This document shows, piece by piece, positions 57,854 through 64,000 of a DNA stretch of 64,000 bases. The position numbers were made by a program, and so were the translations under genes. Source of the stretch: Galerina marginata (lineage: Eukaryota > Basidiomycota > Agaricomycetes > Agaricales > Galerinaceae); NCBI GenBank assembly GCA_023014335.1, contig JAECYW010000015.1, positions 930,001 to 994,000 of the forward strand. Reading direction: 5' to 3'. A model generated the notes under the pieces. The model made no database searches. It saw nothing but the letters and a program-made list of their open reading frames with translations, and was not told the origin of the DNA. Each line of letters starts with the position of its first letter. Position 1 is the stretch's first letter.

Positions 57854-60800
57854 TCAAACAGTTTGGTCGGCAGCGGAGGCGGGATCAGCCGCGGTGTCGA
57901 TGAAAGGAGCTTCGGCTTCGGATGGTGCGGTGGTGTTAGAGGAAGAGGATGGCTCGATGCCCTGCATGGCGCTGGTGTCGCGATAAGCGCGCTTCTTCGC
58001 CTTGGTAGCCTTGTCGTTTGCCGTAGTAATATGAGCTGAATAATTGTTGAGGGACTTCTGGACCCGGACCACGTTATTGAAGGCAGCACGAGTCTTGCGA
58101 ACGGAAATAGCGTTGTCGCGGCGAGTCTCCTTCTTCCGGTCGTCGGCCACCTTTTTCGCCAAGAGATAGTTGACTGCACTGACAATAGCTGGATCGCCGG
58201 TAAGGCCACGCTCGACGGGGGGAACTGTACCGCACTGAGCGGGGGTGATGTTCCAATTTTCTAATGTCATCGGATAGCCACTAGTGACGAGTTCGTTGGT
58301 GTCATAGTCGAGGTAAGCAAAGCGCTGGCTATCAGCGTGGGCGTGCGCGTTGTATGCTTTGGCGAGGAAGTCGTAGGAGCCAGGGCGAACAATGGCGTAG
58401 AATTCCTCCGGTGTGTTGACTTCGCGGATGGTGCCGTCGGCGACGATGCATGAGGAGATTTCAGCGGCCGTATAACTGAAGCTATAAGGCGACTCCAGGG
58501 TAGTGTCGGTTACGATGAACATTGTGTCGCTAACTCGATGAATGCTGGCGTTACGAACGGTAGAAAGGTCCTTGTTGGATTTGGCGCCCGTCCCCGGGCC
58601 GGCCGACGAAGTAGACGCCGAGAGCGGGTTGCGCTTCTGAGCACGGTTGTTGGTCATCGTAGAAGTCGAGGGGGCAGTGGATAGGCTGTTCGACGGAAGT
58701 GGAAGATTCTGGGTGGAAGTTGAATGCAAAAGTGGGGATGAAAGCGAAAGGAAACGAGAACGGATAGATCTATATACGCGACGAATAAAAGGGACCGATC
58801 TAAAAGATATATCACCCAGAAATATCTGGGGATCGTCGTGTGGTGGGTTTCCTTTTCCAGGACCTAAGTCCGAAATTGCTTTGATGCCCAATACTTCGAA
58901 ATATGAAGATAACGCATGCAAATCAAAAACCTGGTGGTACGACATCCATGTGATGTCCCCAGATCGCCATTTCACCTCGAAAAGCGCATCTTCGCCTCTT
59001 CCGTGATGAGATAAAATGGAGTCGACGGCCCATTCACCTTCTGCATCCAATTCAACGTTTAACTGAGCGTCTAAACGACCCGGAAATAATCTATCATCGT
59101 TGGGCTGATGAATCCGCAACAAAGACGAGTGGAAAACATCATGAACACCACGCTGTTTCATCTGCGCTGGTAGCTCAATCCGAAATGAATGATTCTTGAA
59201 ATCTTTCAAGACTTTATATGGTCCGATATATTTCGGTATAAGTTTCCGAGCAAGTCCTTTTGGAAAGGAAATGTTCTTGGTAGATAGATAGACTAGATCT
59301 CCTTCTGAAAACGGAGACTCCTGTCGCTTCCGATTCGCATCACGCGTCTGCTTGACTCGAGCAGCTAAAATGCTATCGTGTGCTTGCATCAAGGCTAACT
59401 TCTTCTGTAAAGCGAAGTTGCGGATCGACGGAAACTCTGTAGGTGGTGCAGAATTCCATATCATTGATCGCGGCATCCTTCCTGAGTTCAGAAAGAAAGG
59501 CGCAAAGCCAGTGCTTTCAGAACGAGCTGAGTTAATTGCAAACTCAATAGCTGGGAGCTTGGACACCCAGTCAGTTTGTTTCTCATTAATGCACTGACGC
59601 AGCATTTGCGTGACGGTGCGATTAGCTCGTTCAGTCGATCCATCCGTCTGCGGATGATAAGCGCTCGACATTTTCAAACGGGTGCCCAACAATTGGTGCA
59701 ACCTATTCCAGAAGATGCTCGTGAATAATACATCACGGTCACTAATAATGTTCTTCGGAAGTCCATGGTGCTTATAGACTTCCTCAAACATAAGTTCAGC
59801 AAGCTGTCGAGCCGTATAATTGATGCGGCTCGGTATAAGGTGAACCATAGCTGTTAATAAACATATAACCACGGTTATTGAGTCAAAGGTACCATTCCTG
59901 TTGCTTGATTCAGGTAAAGGACCGACGAAATCAATTCCAATAGACTCCCAAGGATGTCCAGGAACAGGTAATGGGTTCAGTAAGCCATAAGGCTTTTGAT
60001 TACTTGGTTTACTGCGCTTGCAAGTCATGCAAGTCTCGCAAAATGCCTTGGTATCCGAGATTAAGTCCTTCCACCAGACTTGATCTCTCAAATAATCAAT
60101 TGTTTTACTAGCTCCAAGATGAGCCAGCAATGAGTGAGCTTCCGAGATAATGATCTCTCGAGCACTCCGACCATTAATCATGACTTTAGGAATGCACAAA
60201 AGCCGTGCATCCTTTTCCTTGAGGTAAATAAGTCCGTTATTGACTTCAAAATTGCGAAAGTCCGTCGGATTATCAAGTATAGATTTAAAGAAGGAGTCAG
60301 TCGAATATTTCGAACGTAATTCCTTCAAGAAATCGATGTCAGACGAAGCTAACTGCGCTAACGGCGTCGCTTCTCGATGCTCTTCAATATCCGAAGAAGT
60401 CCGAGGCACTGCAGCTTCTTTTTCTGTCTCGACTCTAGGGTTCGATTTTACCCGAGTTGAAGCTCGAGGCAGTCCAGAAGTCGAAGGCGAGTGGTTTATA
60501 TCTGTACTCCCGCCCTCCATTTGCTGTCGAGGACCCTTGAGAGCAAATTTATCACGCATACGAGCCGCAAACTCGCGTGATGTCTCTGGGCGTCCAGTTT
60601 CAGCACCCGGAATAGACGCCCGACGCTTTCTGGGCACAGCCGCGCTTGCCTCAAGACCAGTCAAGATAGGCAGTTGTTCAACTCCCACCGTGGCATCCTC
60701 ATCAACGACATCGTGATAAGTGTATTTGGACCTAGAACGCACGGTTCCAGGTGCGTCATTTGAATACATTCGCGACAGCGCGTCTGCAACGACATTTTCA

Positions 60801-62860
60801 CTTCCAGGAACATAAAGAACCTCAAAATCGAAAGAAGAAATCTTTTCGATCCAGCGCGCCTGACGGCCAGAGAGATTCTTCTGATTCAAAAGGTGTGTAA
60901 GTCCCTTATGATCGGTAACCCACTTGAATTTAACACCTTGTAGTATGTCCGCATGGCGCAGCATAGTCTCGATACCCGCAAGCATTTCAATCTCGTGGAC
61001 GGGATAGTTCTGCTGCGCCGAATTCAACTTAGCAGAGTAAAAGGCGGCGACCCTGGCGGTTTTCCAGTCAGCGCCTTGACTCACAAGTCCCGAAATTCCA
61101 GTGGCGCAGCCGTCTGTGACCATCCAAATGGTAGGCGCGCCCTCCGAATAATCCAACGGGACTCGACGATGATCGCGCGCCTGTTGAACAAGCGTCTTGA
61201 CATCTTCGAATGCCCTCTGCTCCGTGAAAGTCCACCTGAAAGGGACAGTATCACCAGTCAATGAGCTTAAAACACCCATTGGAATGCGTACACCAGGAAC
61301 GTCATCAGCTAAATAGCCAACAGAACCAAGAAATCCACGAAGTAAGTCGCGGTTAGTTGGGGTCTTCCAGTTCAAAACTGAATCAACCTTCGCAGAATCC
61401 ATTCGGATGCCGTCGTCATCAATAATACGACCCAAAAGGTGCATTTCAGGTGCAAGAAAGTGAAGTTTACTCTTGCTGAGGTAGAGTTTTTCACGTTTCA
61501 AAACATCCAGAACGATTTTAACATGCCGAATGTGTTCTGATAACGAATCCGAATAGATAATAATATCATCCAGATAGATATCCATAAAAACTCCAATGTA
61601 CGGAGAGAACAAATGGTTCATTAACGCCTGGTAAGTTGCAGGAGCATTCGTATCACCAATCTGAATTACTTGGCTAGTCATATTGCCATCCGGAGTAGTC
61701 ACAGTCGACCTTTCGACATGTTCAGGCACGATACGGATCTGCTCGTACGCGCTCTTCAAGTCTAAAGCAGTCCGAAATAAATGCCTACACGCACGGCGCA
61801 ACATTCCCTCCATGTCTGGTAATGGAGAGGAGAGTTTATACGTGTTTTTATTGCGTTCTCGAAGGTCCACAACCGTACGGAGCTCTGCAGGCCGGCCATC
61901 CTTCTTCTTTGGCTTCGGAATCAACAGCATAGGAACTGTATTACCCGCCGAAGTAATTTTCCAGCGGCCAGACTTCAAATAAGCATCGCGTTTCTCGGCC
62001 CATTGAGCTCGAAAGGCTTCTGGGCATCGAGACGGACGCCACGGATACGTTTTATTCACGTCTATCAACGGAATAGTATGGTTGATCGCCCGAAATGGAG
62101 GCAAGTCGGTCTCGCTGACATCCTTGCACAACGGCTCAGCATAGCGGCGTAGTTCTTCACGCGCAGCCTCAATCTCGTCGTCACCGACAGAGATAGCTTG
62201 CGCAAGTAACTTTGTATCAGCGCCGCTCTTCAAAGGAAGTGCAATATTGCTCCCAATAACAATCCGAGCAGGATTCAACCCGACGCACACTTGATGCTGG
62301 TACATCCACGGAGTCCCAAGTATCAGGTCATAGTTATTCAAGTTAATAACATCAAAGGTTCGCTCCTCGTCAATTCCCTGGTACTGGAAATGACCACGAA
62401 CCCGATAGTTAATTTTAGACCGTGAACCTTGAACAGCCAATTCCAGCGACAGCGGTACGTCTAAACCTTCGCGCTTAATTTCTAGTTGATCTGCAAGGGT
62501 AGTAGACATAAAGTCTCCCAATGACCCAGAGTCAATAAGTGCTCGCGCAGGATGTGCATTGATGTTAACCTGGATAACCAGAGGTTTTGCGAGTAAGCGA
62601 CCCTTATCTTTAACTGATGCTGCGTTCCGTTGAACGGCAGCATACTTTTTGCGGTCAACTTGCATTCCGTTAAGCTCAATAGCTTCCGCAGTATCCGCAG
62701 TATGTTCATCGGCCATGTCGCGCAACATGTCCATAATAAAAGAAAGAACATCTGGCCAGCGCTCCTCGTTAGAGGCCGCAGTAGCAAATTCCGCTTTTCC
62801 TTGGTCTTCGTAGACTAAGTCAATCTTGTCGAGCTCAGCCTGAGCAAGACGAAATTGATA
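57854..62860 (-). CDS. pol: Ty3/gypsy Pol polyprotein (PR-RT-RH-IN-chromo) with C-terminal extension
   Basis: An uninterrupted minus-strand frame of about 1668 codons; the first ATG, at 62734, gives 1626 aa. Numbering from that ATG: protease ALIDSGSLGDF at 66-75; RT with TALDLKSAYEQI and YLDDIIIYSDS near 386; RNase H TDGCATGISGLVSQ near 540 and the DHKGLTHLL segment; integrase zinc region H-x-H-like, then CETCMTCKRS near 895; integrase core IGIDFVGPL near 932, ISDRDVLF near 996 and STERANR near 1032; a chromodomain-like end (WAVDSILSHHG, ALFEVKWRSGDITWMSY) near 1235-1270. About 350 further residues foll­ow, Ser/Thr-rich then a folded-looking block (YSFSYTAAEISSCIV, EEFYAIVRPGSYDFLAKAY) that I do not recognise. 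A single TAG (62861) separates this frame from the one upstream. Confidence 0.9.
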   Translation of the reverse strand, partial: YQFRLAQAELDKIDLVYEDQGKAEFATAASNEERWPDVLSFIMDMLRDMADEHTADTAEAIELNGMQVDRKKYAAVQRNAASVKDKGRLLAKPLVIQVNINAHPARALIDSGSLGDFMSTTLADQLEIKREGLDVPLSLELAVQGSRSKINYRVRGHFQYQGIDEERTFDVINLNNYDLILGTPWMYQHQVCVGLNPARIVIGSNIALPLKSGADTKLLAQAISVGDDEIEAAREELRRYAEPLCKDVSETDLPPFRAINHTIPLIDVNKTYPWRPSRCPEAFRAQWAEKRDAYLKSGRWKITSAGNTVPMLLIPKPKKKDGRPAELRTVVDLRERNKNTYKLSSPLPDMEGMLRRACRHLFRTALDLKSAYEQIRIVPEHVERSTVTTPDGNMTSQVIQIGDTNAPATYQALMNHLFSPYIGVFMDIYLDDIIIYSDSLSEHIRHVKIVLDVLKREKLYLSKSKLHFLAPEMHLLGRIIDDDGIRMDSAKVDSVLNWKTPTNRDLLRGFLGSVGYLADDVPGVRIPMGVLSSLTGDTVPFRWTFTEQRAFEDVKTLVQQARDHRRVPLDYSEGAPTIWMVTDGCATGISGLVSQGADWKTARVAAFYSAKLNSAQQNYPVHEIEMLAGIETMLRHADILQGVKFKWVTDHKGLTHLLNQKNLSGRQARWIEKISSFDFEVLYVPGSENVVADALSRMYSNDAPGTVRSRSKYTYHDVVDEDATVGVEQLPILTGLEASAAVPRKRRASIPGAETGRPETSREFAARMRDKFALKGPRQQMEGGSTDINHSPSTSGLPRASTRVKSNPRVETEKEAAVPRTSSDIEEHREATPLAQLASSDIDFLKELRSKYSTDSFFKSILDNPTDFRNFEVNNGLIYLKEKDARLLCIPKVMINGRSAREIIISEAHSLLAHLGASKTIDYLRDQVWWKDLISDTKAFCETCMTCKRSKPSNQKPYGLLNPLPVPGHPWESIGIDFVGPLPESSNRNGTFDSITVVICLLTAMVHLIPSRINYTARQLAELMFEEVYKHHGLPKNIISDRDVLFTSIFWNRLHQLLGTRLKMSSAYHPQTDGSTERANRTVTQMLRQCINEKQTDWVSKLPAIEFAINSARSESTGFAPFFLNSGRMPRSMIWNSAPPTEFPSIRNFALQKKLALMQAHDSILAARVKQTRDANRKRQESPFSEGDLVYLSTKNISFPKGLARKLIPKYIGPYKVLKDFKNHSFRIELPAQMKQRGVHDVFHSSLLRIHQPNDDRLFPGRLDAQLNVELDAEGEWAVDSILSHHGRGEDALFEVKWRSGDITWMSYHQVFDLHALSSYFEVLGIKAISDLGPGKGNPPHDDPQIFLGDISFRSVPFIRRVYRSIRSRFLSLSSPLLHSTSTQNLPLPSNSLSTAPSTSTMTNNRAQKRNPLSASTSSAGPGTGAKSNKDLSTVRNASIHRVSDTMFIVTDTTLESPYSFSYTAAEISSCIVADGTIREVNTPEEFYAIVRPGSYDFLAKAYNAHAHADSQRFAYLDYDTNELVTSGYPMTLENWNITPAQCGTVPPVERGLTGDPAIVSAVNYLLAKKVADDRKKETRRDNAISVRKTRAAFNNVVRVQKSLNNYSAHITTANDKATKAKKRAYRDTSAMQGIEPSSSSNTTAPSEAEAPFIDTAADPASAADQTV

Positions 62861-63514
62861 CTAATGTATGACATTAAAGGTTGGCTCCTCAACCAACTTG
62901 CTAGGCAGGTAGGAGACCAGTTTACGGTGGTAGTCCTTTATAACAAGGTGACTTAAGTCATCGAAAGGCACTTCCACGACGAAACGCCTCGAGAATAATT
63001 CAAAACTCTCATCCTCAAGGTCATAGGGGCATCCAAGCGCTAACAGCGCTTCGACTGATTGCTCACGGGCGTTGCCCATAATTGTTTTATGGTAGTCTCC
63101 GCAGCTACGCATCCAAGGAACAAGCCGAGAAGGCTCGTCATGATTTGCCTTGCGTGTGCAGATTTCTGCATACCAACGCCCGACTGAAAACATATCATGC
63201 CGAAGTCTCGCGGCATGTATAGACACCTCAAAACCTCGGTGCCGGTCATATATTTCATAGAAATCAAACTCGTCGCGGTTAATTTCAAATCGAGGCTTGC
63301 CCTCGGCGTATGTAGACAGAGGCATTGAGTGAGTATCATCGCCTGGATAAGGCTGGCAATTCAACAACACGGCGTCTAAGCGCGCGCCTAAAATATCGCC
63401 GACTTTTCCCCACTCAAAGTCGTACAATTCAGACAGGTCAAAGTCTGAATCTGAATCTGAATCAGGCTTCAATGAAGAGGGGAGCATCACAGTATGAGAG
63501 GATCGACTCATCAT
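62861..63514 (-). CDS. gag-region frame in phase with pol
   Basis: 217 codons from ATG 63514 to TAG 62861. It begins Ser/Asp-rich (DSDSDSDFDLSELYDF) and continues with structured-looking sequence (RFEINRDEFDFYEIYDRH, LRHDMFSVGRWYAEICTRK, VEALLALGCPYDLEDESFEL). No CCHC zinc knuckle is seen. It is in the same frame as pol, which resumes immediately after the stop with YQFRLAQAELDKIDLVYEDQ. It could be capsid-like, or a linker product; identity is not established. Confidence 0.5.
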   Translation of the reverse strand: MMSRSSHTVMLPSSLKPDSDSDSDFDLSELYDFEWGKVGDILGARLDAVLLNCQPYPGDDTHSMPLSTYAEGKPRFEINRDEFDFYEIYDRHRGFEVSIHAARLRHDMFSVGRWYAEICTRKANHDEPSRLVPWMRSCGDYHKTIMGNAREQSVEALLALGCPYDLEDESFELFSRRFVVEVPFDDLSHLVIKDYHRKLVSYLPSKLVEEPTFNVIH

Positions 63515-63998
63515 CAGAATCCTCGGCCTCTACCAATACAGGAACTCCATCAGAATCACTGTCATCGGAGTCTGAGTTGAACTCCTCAGACAATTCGTCG
63601 AATTCAACTGAACTGGCAGGCCTATCCGATTCAGAATCGTTGTCCGAATCATCAAATTCATCATCTGAGCTGTCCGCCTCTATCAATGGCGGAATTTCAT
63701 CCGAATCACGGCTGAACTCCGAGACTATATCATCAAAGAACTCAAGACCAGGTATTTCCGAATCCGAGTATGTGTCTGCCTCTGATGCTGTATCACCAAC
63801 TTTGGCCAGAGCAGGTATTTCGGAATCGGAATCACTGTCCGAATCATTATGATTTCGTTGGAATGAAGGTAATGATTCACCAGATTCAAGCTCCTGAAGA
63901 AACTTGAGAGACTGTTCCCAATATTTAGCAGGATATAATCCGCCTTCCATGAGTTTATTAGCATACCAATCAATTAAATTGAATGAAGCATTTTCCAT
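63462..63998 (-). CDS. acidic Asp/Ser-rich frame overlapping the next by 53 nt
   Basis: 178 codons from ATG 63998, possibly continuing from beyond the window. The start MENASFNLIDWYANKLMEGG is followed by repeated DSDSDSEIPALA / DSEIPGLEFF / DSDEIPPLIEA / DSDGVPVLVEA units of about 25-35 residues. It ends at 63462 in the overlap with the downstream frame, one base out of phase (+1). Gag-region assignment rests on position only. Confidence 0.45.
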   Translation of the reverse strand: MENASFNLIDWYANKLMEGGLYPAKYWEQSLKFLQELESGESLPSFQRNHNDSDSDSDSEIPALAKVGDTASEADTYSDSEIPGLEFFDDIVSEFSRDSDEIPPLIEADSSDDEFDDSDNDSESDRPASSVEFDELSEEFNSDSDDSDSDGVPVLVEAEDSDDESILSYCDAPLFIEA

Positions 63999-64000
63999 CG

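Larger units (their letters stand above)
57600..64000 (-). mobile_element. Ty3/gypsy LTR retrotransposon, 5' end outside the window
   Basis: Minus-strand element. A polypurine tract GGAGGGCGGG (57824-57833) is followed by TGTAACGAACCGG, the start of the 3' LTR at 57823; its other end lies near 57570-57610 but is not certain. Upstream are the pol frame (57854-62860) and probable gag-region frames (62861-63998). The 5' LTR should lie past 64000, so LTR identity and target duplication cannot be checked. The long intact pol frame suggests a young copy. Confidence 0.8.

Noticed and set aside
1..64000. tRNA, rRNA and CRISPR
   Set aside because: No cloverleaf with B-box, no rRNA signature and no evenly spaced short repeats with unique spacers were seen by eye; a tRNAscan run would be needed to exclude tRNAs.

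Overview
The window looks like nuclear DNA from a mushroom-forming basidiomycete (Agaricomycetes). Genes are split by many short introns, mostly about 50-60 nt with GT-AG ends, and lie on both strands. The gene families are typical of that group: a DUF7025-type AAA ATPase, a HET-domain protein, an F-box protein with the KKRKMIMRSWVGY-like junction, a fungal BTB protein, ricin-B-like repeats, Tnp2 transposase and an agaricomycete Ty3/gypsy pol. There is no sign of prokaryotic operons, rRNA, tRNA or CRISPR. All intron joins were worked out by eye from splice signals and reading frame; no alignment was run.

Layout. 0-6.3 kb: the 3' part of an AAA ATPase, then a HET-domain gene. 6.9-7.9 kb: an unrecognised minus-strand gene. 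8.4-14 kb: at least four diverged copies of a small minus-strand, intron-containing gene-like unit; only one still reads open. 14.4-20.1 kb: an F-box gene and an unrecognised nine-exon gene of about 888 codons with a Gly/Ala-rich hydrophobic stretch and a duplicated C-terminal domain. 21-31.9 kb: an FAD amine oxidase gene cut in a coding exon by an 8.5-kb element with 174-bp terminal direct repeats and a 5-bp target duplication; a second 2.4-kb element sits inside its left repeat. 34.2-42.0 kb: a complete Tnp2-type DNA transposon with two genes. A 1-kb foldback element with a 9-bp target duplication has landed in its transposase exon. 42.4-43.0 kb: a hAT-like MITE. 44.7-47.3 kb: a DUF3433-like membrane protein pseudogene with an in-frame stop and a mariner-like MITE that supplies a new stop codon. 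47.6-49.5 kb: a BTB/POZ gene. 51 kb: a decayed Sar1/Arf-like fragment. 53.4-55.6 kb: a multi-exon beta-trefoil-like lectin gene. 56.2-57.6 kb: a Cys-rich zinc-binding protein lacking its 5' end. 57.6-64 kb: a Ty3/gypsy element running off the right edge, with a single in-frame UAG before pol.

The genes do not form a pathway. The coherent story is layered transposition: several insertions can be dated relative to one another, and their exact footprints (TSD plus restored reading frame) are visible. The least explained host gene is the 888-codon protein at 16.9-20.1 kb; the least explained repeat system is the 8.4-14 kb array.
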